Shown here piece after piece: positions 11,597 through 24,059 of a stretch of 64,000 bases of DNA (the first letter of the stretch is position 1; every line of letters begins with the position of its first letter). This DNA comes from Stictocephala bisonia (taxonomy: Eukaryota; Arthropoda; Insecta; Hemiptera; Membracidae). The stretch lies in the NCBI GenBank assembly GCA_035578905.1, contig JAQJVL010001189.1:1-64000 (forward strand). The letters run 5' to 3'. A model generated the notes under the pieces. That model did no database searches and had not been told where the DNA came from. It was given only the letters and a program-made list of their open reading frames with translations. The translations under genes and the position numbers were made by a program.

Positions 11597-13997
11597 TTAT
11601 CAATAGTATAAATGTCATTATTTACAATTTTGACAAATGTTACTTTGTTACTGATTTAATTCTCTCGCCCTGTTATTTTTATAGCCAAAAACATCTTTGA
11701 TGAATTCTCGTACCTTTAAATCTGGCTTTTTAAAAGTATTTTATGGTTGACACAGTCGAAAGCTTTGGAAAGATAGAGAGTAAAATTAACTGTCCAGATT
11801 AGGGAAATTATTAAATGTGACAATAAATAAAACAGGTGTCTAAAACACTGTTTTAACATTGTATTGTGAATAAACTCACTACTGCGTCTATTTTAAATGT
11901 CTCTTCTCTAAAATCAAACTGGTCATTCAATAGCCACATTAAAAGAACTAACTCAAAAAGCTTTCTTATTACGTGCAATGTGGAAATTGGTTTATAGTTG
12001 AATTTGAATGTCCTTTTTGAAAATGTTTATTAATTTGTCTACTAGTTTCAGTTTAAACTGTCCAGATTGGGGAAATTATTGAATGTAACAATGAATATAG
12101 CAAGTATCTGAAGCACTGTTCTACAAGCCATATAGCCTTGTAGAGTACATCATTGGATTTTGTATTTTTGGATAAGCTCTTTGATTAATCCTGGGGCTAA
12201 AAACATCGAGGTGGACGGGCCATGGAGACGGCTAGATGGTTTGGATTTTATTATTACTCAAATGGACTGAAAGATCGGAGCAAAAATCGTTGAAAAAGTC
12301 AGCTCTAGTAGAGGGATCAGACATTACTACCACGTAAATATTTATACTTATATTTCCTTCTTTTTTAGTTGATTTAAAATGAATCTATTAAATATCTGTA
12401 GTTTTGAAAGTTGCTGGTGAATGACGAGTTTACACGAAATATTGTATGCTTTCGCTAATGGGAAATGACAATTGTTATAAACTGAGAGTCACATGACCTA
12501 GTATATTGAGAAAAGGCCGCATTTAATGGGATAGGAATAAGTTCGGATTGCTAATGTTCTATAGTTTTGTGAAAACTATAGTCTTATGAAAACGTTGGCT
12601 TGCATGTATGGTAGCTAGTCTCAGTATTGATGCCAATTGTGCACTTAAGTCCCCAATTGCTGTATTTACAACACATACCTTTATCTCCGGTATGTTACTC
12701 ACAATGTTGATGACAGTTCGCAAGGAGTAGTAGGAGTTTCGATCAATCGACGTAAGTCAAAAGACTTTCAACATTCAGAAAACCATCTAGTTGAGGTAGT
12801 TTCAACATCAAGAACGTTGATATTTAAGTTTCCTAAAACAATGGACAGTGTATTTTGCATTAATTGCTTCAAAAAGCCTTTCTAACAGAAAGAAAATATC
12901 TTTTTAAGTTACCGCTTATAAACTTGTAAATGTCAATTACAACAATGTTTCAGTAAGTACTTTCACACCAGTGGCTTCGAAATCGTGCTCCGTCGTGTCT
13001 TTTACTAAAGAACCTTCTACTAAAGATTTTAATGGTGAGTTTCCTCTATTCAAATCACTTCATTTTTAAAAATTACACTCTCCCACGAATGTGGATGGAT
13101 ATAAATACTTTGCAAGGGCATAGCCTTTATTTTTAGTAGGAAATGTTGCAGTTCCTAAAAACCAATTCAGTTACGACCAGTACACAGGACAACAGTTTTA
13201 CCCACGCAAGTACGAGTTCGACAAGTTTGTTTGTACCCTACTGGACATTTTTATGTGTAACTATTATTTTTTTTAACTTTTGATGGGTTATTGAATTGGT
13301 TTATGTCTTTTTCTGTAAATGCTAATTTTTTCTGGTTGCAGTCTAATTTATTCTGGACCAATAAAAAGTCCATGTAAGGCGAAACGTTTTATTGGTATCT
13401 AGCGTCTACTTACCACTTCGATCTCTTGTTGCGACAACACAGTTCGTGAATGTATCTGTTCACCAGTTTGATAGTTCGATGAATTGGACGTCGGAGGTCT
13501 TATCAAGGTGTTCCCAACACAGGAGTGGTCTCGGGAGACAGGTTCCATGTCAGTATACCGACCTCAGGTTTTCAAACCTTGAATTTCACTGTTACTACTC
13601 TTACTGTTTCATTAATTATATTTACCAGTTCCCAAACATGAGTATCATCAATAACCCTAACGATATTGAAATATGCATGATGTCATCCGTTTTTGTAGGA
13701 GAATTCTTTTTTTCTTTAGATTTCGTTTAAAGATTGTTGTGTGCGTAATCTCATTGCTAAATTATGGACCATCTCGTTTCTGAGTTTACAAAACTTTATT
13801 TTTATCGAACGGAAGTTAAAAATATGAATTGCACTCTTAGGGATTTCATTAATATACTCTGAACTCAAAACGAATGTTGATTTATACAAAGTTTTTTATA
13901 TCTGTACCCAAGAATACTTTAAGGTACCGTCCTAAATTTATCAGTACAGTATTTTGTTAATTAATCATAACAACCCACTCTGGTTTTAACAACTTAC

Positions 13998-14203
13998 TTT
14001 GAATGGAATCTGACAAATGGATCCTCCAAAACGTCACTCATATCAATCTCTTGTTGTTTTTTACGACATTCTGGAGTCTTATCCAGCATGAGCCAGCCAA
14101 TATGAGCAAAGAAGAACCCTCTCTTAGAGTTGTGGGGATCAGCATCAGTGTCTGCGTACTTGTGGTGGAGCCGATGTAAGCGAGTCCAAACGTAAATGGG
14201 AAC
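13998..14203 (-). pseudogene. Acyl-CoA delta-9 desaturase, HRLHH exon, unit A copy
   Basis: 206-bp exon with acceptor TTTTAG before 14203 and donor GTAAGTT after 13998. It reads VPIYVWTRLHRLHHKYADTD, ADPHNSKRGFFFAHIGWLML and DMSDVLEDPFVRFHS. HRLHH is the second histidine box (HRVHH in most family members) and DADPHN...FFFAHIGWL is the family signature that follows. The exon is fully open and splices in phase with the next exon, giving SKYFY. It belongs to the broken unit A gene. Its upstream partner exon (HRLWSH box) is missing: intron sequence at 16345-16365 joins directly to sequence that in B lies beyond the ATG exon. Confidence 0.9.
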
Positions 14204-14569
14204 CTAAAAGTATACACTCATATAAACGTATGCAACATTTACTGTGGGGTTTTGTATAGTATAAAAGCTAACATTCAGAATAATTTAAAACATTGACGTT
14301 CCCAATATTTATTTATTTACAATTGTATATTATATATAATAATATATATTAATATATGTATATTATATTACATACAATAAATATTATATGTATAATAAAA
14401 TAAAATTAAATATTTACAATATATATATTTACAAATAGTGAAGGTCCAATGTAGTTTGATTGCATCTTTAAGAGCATTTTTAAAGACTTCAGGTGTCTGA
14501 CTTTGAAATTTTATTTATTGTATTATATATCTTCGTTTATTAAGTTTGACTCTTAGCATATTTGAATTG

Positions 14570-14722
14570 CGATAGCTGGATGGGCTATCTGAGGTAAAAT
14601 ACAGTGAACTGTCATAACGATAGCTGGATGGGCTATCTGAGGTAAAATACAGTGAACTGTCATAACGATAGCTGGATGGGCTATATGAGGTAAAATACAG
14701 TGAACTGTCATAACGCTGCTCT
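14570..14722. repeat. Three copies of a 48-bp repeat with a hairpin
   Basis: CGATAGCTGGATGGGCTATC starts at 14570, 14618 and 14666 (period 48). Each unit can fold through GATAGC and GCTATC; the third copy has GCTATA. Unit B has one copy (about 41702), so this is a local triplication in A. The frame running through it on the minus strand is a repeat artefact. Confidence 0.9.
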
Positions 14723-15205
14723 AGTTTGTTTACATTTTGAGAGACTTGGAGATCGGAAATATACAGTAATTGTCGCAATGAAATGTTGTGTAAGGGCCGC
14801 TTGTCTACTATATTGGAGTGTTATAAACCTTAGAACAAAACAGGACAAAAAGACATTTAATTTTAGGTAGTTAGTTGAAAGAAGTTCATTTTTCAGATAT
14901 CTTGACCAGATATTCGTTTATTTAAAAAGGAGGTAACATGACCATATTCTAATTTTTTTAATCTTCAAAGTTCAGAGTTGGAGGAAGTTAGTGACTAATC
15001 TTAAATTAAATTGGATATAATACATCATAATATAGCACAATAATTGTTAAATTTATAATATATAATCTTCATAGAGTTCAATACAGAGTCTGCAAGAGAG
15101 TTTCTTCGCAATAACGATGTTCAGTACACTCAATCCGAATGTTTAAAAAAAATCAGATAAAAGTTATTGGATATACTACATTGTTTAAGATTCTTATTTA
15201 AGGAA

Positions 15206-16120
15206 TTTTTTATTTTATTTTATGTTCAATGGCAGTGCCAATTTACAATGTATATATATTACATGAATCAGATGACTGACAAAAACATAATGAAATCGAT
15301 TCAAATGAACAAAACCTCTTGCTATGATGTTGAACAAATAAAGATATAATATACAAAGAAGACCATAACATGTACAATATAAAATTATGGCAGAACAAAT
15401 AGTAGTAAGTACAAACAAATGTATATAATATTAATTGTTTACAAATATTAACTAAATATATATCAAGACAACAAAATTGATTAAGACTAAAATGAAACTA
15501 GGAACAGCAATCAATATTTATACATATATAATTAGAATTCCAGATCAAAACAGTAAATATTATATACAATAATTATATGTTTATATATGCATAATTTATC
15601 ACGAGCAATAGGTATGTATATTTACAAAAATAATTCATAATAGATTAAATTTAAACTAATAAACACATGCTATATTATACTAATAACATATCAAGTGAGT
15701 GTTGTTGTGAGTATATGTAAAGATGTCCATGAAAGGCCAACTGGGTAAAGTATCATCAGCGGAGACCTGGTATGCGTTCAGGAGCTGATCTTGCGCTTAA
15801 AAACACCCAAACTCTGAGCGAAAAATACACATCAGAGAGCACTTCATTCCCCAGTCCCTGCAGCCTGATGATCGGGCTATTACGTAGGGAGTGTGTCCTA
15901 TGATGAGCACGATGAAACAGCTCCATATACCTCCAAATGTCCTGACCTCTTCGTTAGATATTTGGACACAGGACATACAGACAGTGTTAGGCCGTTCAGG
16001 GTATTCAGGTACAAAATCAGGAGGATTGCTATAAACATTGGCAAAATGCTAAGCTAAGATATTAGCCATCGTTTTAGGATTAGAAGATTCATCCATTCCC
16101 AGCTTAATATTAATCTTAAG
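15206..16120 (-). mobile_element. LINE insertion in unit A with 8-bp target site duplication
   Basis: TTAAGGAA stands on both sides (15198-15205 and 16121-16128), and unit B has one uninterrupted copy of the site (about 42220). Read on the minus strand, the right part (15700-16120) gives NPPDFVPEYPERPNTV and VQISNEEVRTFGGIWS, a region between endonuclease and RT in Jockey/CR1-like elements. The left end is an A-rich tail (plus strand TTTTTTATTTTATTTTA) as expected for the 3' end. The RT core is missing, so the copy is internally deleted or rearranged; 15240-15680 is AT-rich and unrecognised. Confidence 0.7.
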
Positions 16121-16344
16121 TTAAGGAACGAATTAGTTAAGTAATTAAAATATACTTAATCTATTGAATTATGAGTCTATTTCTTACAGATAACTAATAA
16201 TATTATCAACATTACTAATGACTATTTCTTATAACTCGATATGCATTTACTCAATTGGACTAATAAAAATTGAGTGAAATTACAATACATATTGTAAAAT
16301 GTTTCATGAAGTGTGAACTTGTCTGGATTTTATTCATTGGTGCC

Positions 16345-16365
16345 AACGTTTGTATGCAAAGTTTT
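16345..16365. other. Deletion junction removing the desaturase N-terminal exons from unit A
   Basis: Left of here, GTGAACTTGTCTGGATT and CATTGGTGCCA match unit B at 42440-42483. Right of here, GTTTTAATTTTAAAATATTA matches unit B at 47760. The 5.3 kb present in B between those points holds the HRLWSH exon (42529-42659) and the ATG exon (47381-47567). Since a working gene needs those exons, I read this as a deletion in A and not an insertion in B. The exact base is uncertain. Confidence 0.75.
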
Positions 16366-16886
16366 AATTTTAAAATATTAATAGAGATTGGAACAACACT
16401 TTTACAACTCAAAAAGATATATGAAATAATATACAAAAGATATTTGTAGTTTACTAGAATTTTAATCTACAGCAATGAAACATTAGTGTTTTGTACTATG
16501 CCAATAGTTATGTAATACAATTTACTTCTTTACATTACGTGAGCTACACTAGCTTAGGCAAGTTACAACTGTTTACCACAACAACAAACAGTTACTAAGA
16601 CTTGGAGCTACTTTAACACAATTGTAAACAATGTACTAAATCAATCATACAATGATCTGCTTGGTACAATTTAGTACTGAATTTAGTACCTTACAAAGTA
16701 TAGTATGGGTGTTTGTCCGATTGCTGACGGCATTACGGTCTTTTCCAGTCATCTTGATCGCAAATGAAGCATTATAAATCAGCTGGGAGAAGATCAAGAA
16801 AATATTTTGATTTTATCTCATCTGAGGAATATGTCTAATATTTAAATAACAAACTCAAATTCATATATCAAATTACTTAATAATAC

Positions 16887-18718
16887 ATGAATTCGCGTCT
16901 GTTGCTTTTGAGCTCGGCGCCTGTCATTCATCTCCACAAGAAACCCCTATGCGTATACGGAGCCCAGTTACATCAATGGTACTGGCTCCGGTAGTTGAGG
17001 AAGAGGTCGAGAAAATTATTCAGCAGCTCCCAGCAAAAAAAAACAAACTATATATATTTAATGTCCATGTGGCTCACTAAAAAGTTTGCGAAACAGATCA
17101 TTACACCATTGACGCAATTGATAAATTCATCTTTCGAAAATGGAGTTTTTCCCTCACTCCTTAAAGTTGCAAAAGTATGTCCAATTTTAAAGAAAAACGA
17201 TCCTTATTCCATAAATAATTACAGGCCTGTCTCAATTTTGCCAGTTTTAAGCAAAGTATTCGAAAAACTCTTTTTAATTAGAATGGTGCAGTTTCTAAAC
17301 AGACACAACCTTCTCTCTGACAACCAATTTGGTTTCAGAAAAAACAAATCGACAGTAGACGCTGTTGTGAGTCTAGTCGAAAAGGTTGTTGAGGGATTAG
17401 AAGATCGAGATTACACACTTAGTGTATTTCTCGACTTGTCAAAAGCTTTCGATTGTGTTGACCACTAAGTTGCTTGACAAACTTGAATTTTATGGTATAA
17501 GAGGAGTGCCGCTCAAGTGGCTTCACTCTTTTTTGAACGATCGATTCCAAGTTGTCCAAATTTCAGACAAATTCTCTGAACCAATAGAGCTGAGATACGG
17601 AGTTCCTATAAACTATTGGTATCTCCGTGATTCTTTTTCTCATCTATGTCAACGACATAGGGTCATCGCTAATGCATGGGCAACTCATTCAGTACGCAGA
17701 TGACACGACCCTTTTATTCAGAAACAAATTAACACCGATCCTTGAACAACAAGCTTTTTTTGATTTAAACAATTGTGTCCAATATTTCAACAGTCTCAAT
17801 CTTGAAGTAAACCCCTCAAAATGTAATGTTTTATCATTTTCGTTGCGACCATATGATGACATGGAGAGACCACTCATTTGGCTGGCAGATAAACGGTTAG
17901 ATGAGACTGTTAGTTCAAAATTCTTGGGAATACACCTGGATCGAGGGTTGACCTGGAATTCGCACATGGACTATATTTGCTCCAAATTGTCCTCAGGCAT
18001 CTATGTTTTGAGAACATTAGCAACATTCTGCCCAATTCAAGTTCTAATGACGGCGTATTACGGTCTGATTTACCCCCATCTCACCTACGGTGTGGTGTTG
18101 TGGGGAGCTTCTGCAAACAATCAGTTTAGCAGAGCATTTAAATTGCAAAAACGAGCGGTTCGCATTGTTGCACAATTAAAGTTCAGAGAAACCTGCAAAG
18201 AAACATTCAAAAAATTGCAACTGTTGACATTGCCTAGCCTTTACATACTGGAGACAACCCTATTTAGCATATCCAAAAGCGTTATGACAAGTGGCCGGGA
18301 CATACATACACACGACACAAGAGGCAGAAACAACTACCGAACTGGGAATCACAGGACGGTAGTCCAAGAACGCTTGCCCTCACACGCAGGAGTTCATTTT
18401 GTCAACAAGTTGCCGGATTCAATTAAGAATGCTCCAACGCTCAAGGCGTTAAAAACTCGTCTCAAACGCTGTTTAGCGTCTCATGCATTTTATAGTGTGG
18501 ACGAGTTTATGGCATACAACTGGGAGACCGCATAGTCAGAAGACTGACAACCGGTGTCGGAAGTGGGGATTTGGTATGAGTGAATATGAGTGCAACCGTA
18601 AATGATGTATGTTTTGACAGAGGCTTTTATGTAGGATGTATGTTTTAGATTTTTATATAGGGCTGACGTTTGCTATACATTTTTGTAATGTCATTGCAAA
18701 TAAATATTTGATTTGATA
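16887..18718 (+). mobile_element. Non-LTR retrotransposon (5'-truncated), Jockey/CR1-like
   Basis: The plus strand encodes a reverse transcriptase broken into three frames. Frame one (about 16995-17468) has NYRPVSILPVLSKVFEKLF, DNQFGFRKNKSTVDAV and LDLSKAFDCVDH. Frame two (17468-17610) continues with GIRGVPLKWLHSFLNDRFQ. Frame three (17627-18535) has YADDTTLL, KFLGIHLDRGLTW, LIYPHLTYGVVLWG and KLQKRAVRI and ends with a C-terminal domain. The VPQGSILGP motif is damaged at about 17600. The 3' end AAATAAATATTTGATTTGAT is typical of these LINEs. Unit B has continuous sequence here (about 48240), so the insertion is private to A. Of the LINEs here it is one of the better preserved, suggesting a fairly recent insertion. 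It is no longer able to move. Confidence 0.9.
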
Positions 18719-18728
18719 TATTTTTACA

Positions 18729-18731
<3 letters not shown>

Positions 18732-18799
<68 letters not shown>
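18732..18799. repeat. AT dinucleotide microsatellite
   Basis: About 34 uninterrupted AT units, 14 bp past the 3' end of the LINE. Unit B has only ACTTCATATGTTTTAG at this place. Confidence 0.98.
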
Positions 18800-18801
<2 letters not shown>

Positions 18802-19017
18802 TTCAAAATAATATTTTTGCTGCGTATTCAACTTTTACAGCTAGACCAATTAGAAATGAAAAATTAAATGTAAAATGTATTTTGTTTCTAATTTTACTTA
18901 AAAATTAACGTTTTGTATAACATAAAAGTTTGTTCAGTGGAAAACTTATATCTCCTAGACCATAATTATTTTACTATTGATATTAAGATGGTTAACCTTT
19001 TCTTTTGCTGACAAGTA

Positions 19018-19149
19018 TAATACTTGAGAATGTAGCTACACATGAACACTACCAATTCATAATACTTGAGAATGTAGCTACACATGAACACTACCAATTC
19101 ATAATACTTGAGAATGTAGCTACACATGAACACTACCAATTCATAATAC
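19018..19149. repeat. Three copies of a 42-bp repeat
   Basis: TACTTGAGAATGTAGCTACA starts at 19021, 19063 and 19105, essentially identical copies (period 42). Units B and C have no such array, so it is young. Confidence 0.95.
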
Positions 19150-19469
19150 TTGTGTTTTCACCATAATAACGGTGATTATTTGAACCATTAAATTTATTAT
19201 TATCATTTTGTTGATGATTTCATATAAATTACTGCATAGGAAACTTTTGAACTTGCCTAACGCATTATATTTGAGACGTATTGCATTATTCAGTTTAGTA
19301 AAAATGATTGCAGTCCAATTTTAACAGGTGAAAAAATAAATGTAATATTTTCTTTAAAATTTTTAAACAGAATACAACTTTTTCATTCAGTTATCTTCGA
19401 TGTGATACCTGCAGTAAGTGTAATGAGTTAAATCCTAAAATAACGTGCTGGATATTGAGTTAGAAAATG

Positions 19470-19615
19470 TTTAGAACTCAAGCATAGTGGCTGGTATCAT
19501 AACTAAAATCTATATTCTCCGGTGACAACCACGTCAAGTTGCAAGATAACCAGACGTTTCGGCCATGCTGTGATGTGACTTCCTCGGTGGTTTCTGTGAG
19601 ACTGAGAACAGCGAT
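19470..19615 (-). mobile_element. Half copy of the foldback element found at 25700
   Basis: ATCTATATTCTCCGGTGACA and CCAGACGTTTCGGCCATGCT match one arm of the palindromic element at 25700-25929, and 19470-19495 matches the flank beyond its right arm in reverse. It is absent from the equivalent places in units B and C. The following stretch to 19880 is also extra in A but unrecognised. Confidence 0.65.
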
Positions 19616-21959
19616 TAACGGCGAATGACCTTCCAGCTTTATAACAGGTGTTGGGGTGGGGATAGGTTTGGCAGATATGCTGGAGATGGGTGGGGCATGG
19701 CCCTATGTTATTGGCTAAAGAAAATCAATATGGCTGACTCTTACATTTTATTTAAATTTACTTTAAATGGTTCCCATGTCTTTGGAAGCCGTATATTACC
19801 ATCCTTATTACAATTATTTCTTCTTTTATATATTTCTATAGCTTCCCTTTGGATTACAAAATATATTAGGCCATAAACAAATGTAACCTTTACTACAACT
19901 ATACACCGTTGATACTTGAGGTACATCAGAGCAAATCGACCTTTTATGTTACGTAATTTAGTACATGCTACTCAATCAAAATGTATTTATACATGACTTA
20001 ATAACAAAATTTAAAATAAACACCTATAGTTTTGTTTCGATTGTGTTACTTTATATAAATATTAAGAAGCGATTTATAAATAATTATTAATAGCTGTCTT
20101 CAAATATGATAGATTCGTCATTTATTTCCATAAAACAGTACAACTATTAACAGATTTTCTTAGTAGCCTAAACTATGACAATCAAAGAAGAAAAATGTTA
20201 AATCTGTGTAATTTCAAATAGTTTAATATGTGATTTCAGAAATATTGGTTACATAAACCATTTAGGTTTACGTTTAAGCATAAATATGTTTCTAAACTAA
20301 AATTTTAATTTCCCAAAAACTGTGTTCCAAATTGTTTAATCATTCTTCCCACTTACCCCTCAAATGGATATGTTTTACGGTACCTTACCTAAGTTTGTTA
20401 CGAGCATCAAACCATGTTCTTATCTTTTACTTTGTTTGTTCCCACCTTATTTTATACCAAAACCCCAGCACGTGACTAATGCAAAATGTGAATGGAAACG
20501 TACTTCCCTTTTAGTTCTCAACTAAAGAAACCACTCTTCATATTATACATGTCCTAATCAGGTTTGTTAAATTAAAAAGCCTAAAAAATGTTATTGAACG
20601 ATATAACAGCTGAATAAAACAGATATGATTTCATCCGCGATGCTTTTATTTTAGGCTTAAGACTCCAGATATACGTAAATTACCAGTTAGCCAAATGTAA
20701 CAACATTGGAGGATGCTTATAAACAAGTAGGATCACTTCACTTACTTCATCCCTTAGACCATCATCATTTCGCTATTTGCCGTCTATAAAATCCATCAAC
20801 AGTATCCCTCTACTTCACAACGGTCACAAATAGTTCCTACTACATTATGTCCATACAAACGAGCTGAAGCTTGATGCCGGACTATTATAGGTGAAAATAT
20901 TAGACGAATCAAGTAACTTGAAATATATCCAGATTAAGTTTGGGTGAAATGACAAATAATGTAACTAATCATTTTCTATCTTTACACCTTACGTACTATG
21001 AAGCTTAAATAGTCTCAATAATTTAGCGATTATTTATGCTTCCAATTATTGCTAAATTAAGAATGTTATCTAATTTAGCCGCTCATAGAAGATAATCTCT
21101 CATAGAGAAACCTTCAAATCTATAAAGGACCAGTAGCAGATATTAGTTTTGTAGTCTCAATATGGTTTATTTCTAAATAGATTTTAAATAATAAATAAAG
21201 TTTGATGCCGGAGAGTTGAACATTAAAATGTCCCCAAAGAGTTAATATCAGCCATAGTGTATTGACAATTATAGTTAATTATAGATAAAGGGTAAACTTA
21301 TTATTTTAACTTACTTATTTGCTAACTGCTTTAATTGTAAAATTTATCTTGTGCTGATTGTACCTTGAGGTAACTAAACTTTTTAATCAGTTAATTTTAG
21401 TGACATTCCTGAAAATGGAAATGTGATATTTGGTAAAAAATAGATTTTCTTTTATTATGTATATGAGCACCGATCATTTATCAACTCAAATGTGTTGAAA
21501 CCTATTTATTGCTACTAAAAACTAATTTCTCTCTAGTTTTTAAACAGCGTTGTAAAATATCTTGACCACTAGTTTCAGTCAAAGAATGGATTTCGAAAAA
21601 AACGGCGTGCTGAAAAATGTAATGACACGTTCATTAATTGACATATAGTGTAATAACGACAATTTTTATAATCTGTTGTATATGTATAGTATAATAACAT
21701 GTTGGCATCTAAGAAATATATCCGATAAATTAATAAGCGCGTAAAAAAGTAGTAATTTTAACGAACGTCCTAATTTAATGTAAAAAGACTTGTATCAACA
21801 AGAGCAGCTTCAAAAAGGTTCATGGATGATGTTTATAATTCCTTAAACACAATTGATTACTAGATTTTCTTTAAAAACCCACATAATGGTGGGATAAGAG
21901 AAATGCATGTTCTTGGTTTTAAAGTTATCTAATATTCAGAAACAGCTTATTAACATTTA

Positions 21960-22860
21960 GTGATTTTAGTACGTTTAGTGATATAGGTTATATAAATAAT
22001 AACGTACCCCAAGGGTCAATCTTGGGACCGATTCTGTTTCTGATCTACATCAATAATATAAGTACTGCAGATCTTAATCGTAAATTAACATACTAGCAGA
22101 TGATGAGGCCTTATGCTACATAAAAGGTAACTGCGATGATGTAGATCAAGCAATGAATGAAAATCATTCACTGAAAATAATTGTTATTTAGTCCATAAAA
22201 GACTTGTTATTAGTTTTAGCCTAATAAACTAGATAAAACAAGTAATTACTTAATCTTTACCAAAATGTGTTGATTGTGTTTGCAATACTCAGTGTCCTAT
22301 AAACTGTGCTGTTTTGAAACAAACGAACAGCTTAAAATATCTAGTATTAATTCTTGATCAAGAAATTAATTGTAAAAATCATATCGAACAATTAAAAAGG
22401 AAAATTAATAAAATATTGAAAACATTTAATTTTTTCGAACCAATGTGTCCAGATAATCTTCTTAGAACGTTAAACTACTCACTTTTGCATATTAGATTAG
22501 ACCACGGATTGTTTTGTTGGTGAGGTAATGTTGAAACCAATCTCAAGTCAGTACTAATTCAACGATAAAAATGTATTATAGTATTTAATAGAAGTGATAA
22601 TTTGCCAGAATTGAATATTATATACGAGGAAAACTTGAGGATAATGGAAGAGATGTTAGTTCCTTAGGCTAATTTAACTTTATTTGTAAATAGGTCTTGA
22701 TTTTTAGGACCGAAATTGTTTTATGTAATTCCAAATAGCATTAAAGAGTTTAAAAATCTAAATTTGATTGCAGCAATTAAAATCTTGGCTTTTGAAACAC
22801 GAATGCACCGACTTGATGAAAAATACTAAAAAGAATATTTATAACTCATGCTAACAATTT
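21960..22860 (+). mobile_element. Decayed LINE RT fragment (unit A copy)
   Basis: Paralogue of the relic at 4190-4990. NNVPQGSILGPILFLIYINN is readable from about 21995. The catalytic box is frameshifted (AGATGATGAGGCC for the expected ADDxA). A C-terminal piece reads LKYLVLILDQEINCKNHIEQ and LNYSLLHIRLDHGLFCW at 22330-22520. Shared position and orientation with unit C show that it was inherited through the duplication. Confidence 0.85.
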
Positions 22861-22950
22861 TTTAGTTTTGTTAGTGGAATTTAATATGTATTAAATATAC
22901 ATTCGTGCATTCTAGAGATTTAACACTTTTTTTTGCAGGAACCTAACACA

Positions 22951-24059
22951 GTGCTCTAAATTTGATTGAAAGAATCTTTTGCTAATTTAGATACCTAGTG
23001 AATATTAAACTGCGTAAAAATTGGCTTTTGGTGCAATATATAACTTTCTACTTAAGGAATTATCATTTAAAAATATTATGTATAAGAATATATTTGTACA
23101 CTGCAAATATATTTTTTTTATAAACCATATTCTTCTCTAATTCAGTACATTTAAGGTGATATTTTTATTCTAATAGTTGAGGATACTTACGACATGACGT
23201 AACAACTACAATGTGATTTAGTTCCTAATCTTTTGAAATAGCTCTCTCTCAAAATAAAATCAAAAACAAGTCTAAAATTGTGTATAGTATTCACGTCACA
23301 AACGTATACTAGTCACAGTCCTTTCGTTTAAAAAACAAAACTCATATCGAATCCTGTGGGTAAATGGATGTGTCATAAATAATACACTACCTACATACGC
23401 GTGTAACCACTAAAAGACCTAAAATAAAAACATCGCAGCATTGTGCAGAATGTAACATTAAGAGTCTATCAATCTATTGTTTGTTTTTGTTTTTTTTTTT
23501 TTTTTCACATGAGAAATTAATTACGATTGACATCGATATTAGAAATGAATGGAACCATCGTCGTTTATTTAAATTGGGTTCAGGGACATGGTACATAAAG
23601 TAAAACATTTTCCTCGTCTTTAGACGTGTAATTGTTTTTAAACAGGTTTATTGTATATTTTCAGGCCTGAAACTCAGCAATTCCTAAATAGGCGCTTGAA
23701 TCCAATCACATTTTTTCTCAAATTAATTTAATAATTTGTAAATACCCATAATTATTTAGCTTACGAAATCATTGAAATTTAGTTAAGGGGAAATAGCTTT
23801 TGAGCAATAAAACTTAACTAGCTTATTTCTTAATTCCCCACTAACATAATATTCAATCCTTGCTTAACATTCATTAATTATTTTCATATTTTTTTAATAA
23901 GTAAATATTTATTATTTTCAGTCAGTTTTTTTCTTTTTTTCTAATGATATTATCTTAAACAGCAAAAGGCCTTATCTAACAAAATATTTAACCGTTCCTA
24001 TTTTAAGAGCACATATTTTCGAGTAATATATATTACGATACTAACCTTTTTTAACCTGA
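22951..24059. other. Non-coding, nothing recognised
   Basis: AT-rich sequence with T-runs (about 23487-23505). No conserved frame, exon or repeat was found. Confidence 0.45.

Larger units (their letters stand above)
10680..12330 (-). mobile_element. Decayed non-LTR retrotransposon, minus strand
   Basis: Reading on the minus strand from 12330 to 10680: YLSKAFDCVNH (RT motif A) at about 11735-11770, LYDVRGVPLSWLNYYL at about 11215, a degenerate GVLQSSVLSTFSFVVYI for the usual GVPQGSVLGPLLF at about 11000-11120, LILYAHDTKLC for YADDT at about 10915, and KFLGVTMD at about 10685. The 97-bp piece around the GVLQSSVLS motif is duplicated (10941-11133). The left part, 11990-12330, is also in unit B at 34830-35200, so insertion preceded duplication. 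Many stops; dead. Confidence 0.8.
9411..13997 (-). other. Intron of the unit A desaturase copy
   Basis: About 4.6 kb between the middle and HRLHH exons. Aligned with unit B 33623-41178 in blocks (9840-10300, 11990-12330, 12560-13140, 13380-13730). It contains a decayed minus-strand LINE (10680-12330), a plus-strand LINE piece and a Helitron 3' end. The intron site at about 13447 is the empty site for the LINE plus satellite inserted in unit B. The frames at 10022-10264 and 13392-13730 are not conserved as protein with B and are not called. Confidence 0.7.
5715..22950 (-). other. Segmental duplication unit A (desaturase pseudogene locus)
   Basis: The left boundary is set by the sequence at about 5720 (AAGTAACTGAAGCAAGGTAT), which matches unit B at about 28105 and lies in the 3' flank of the gene. 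Alignment with unit B continues through the last exon, middle exon, HRLHH exon and many intron blocks. It then jumps: A 16345-16365 goes from the equivalent of B 42480 to B 47760, and A about 19150 goes from B 48430 to B 50037. The far end aligns with unit C through the RT relic to about 22.9 kb. The unit holds private insertions listed separately. Confidence 0.8.

Noticed and set aside
14515..14778. 87-codon frame with three YDSSLYFTSDSPSSYR repeats
   Set aside because: The three repeats are the 48-bp triplication; the single-copy version in unit B does not keep the frame.
19625..19876. 83-codon frame with GC-richer start
   Set aside because: It sits in the tail of the foldback-related insertion of unit A; no domain and no copy in B or C.
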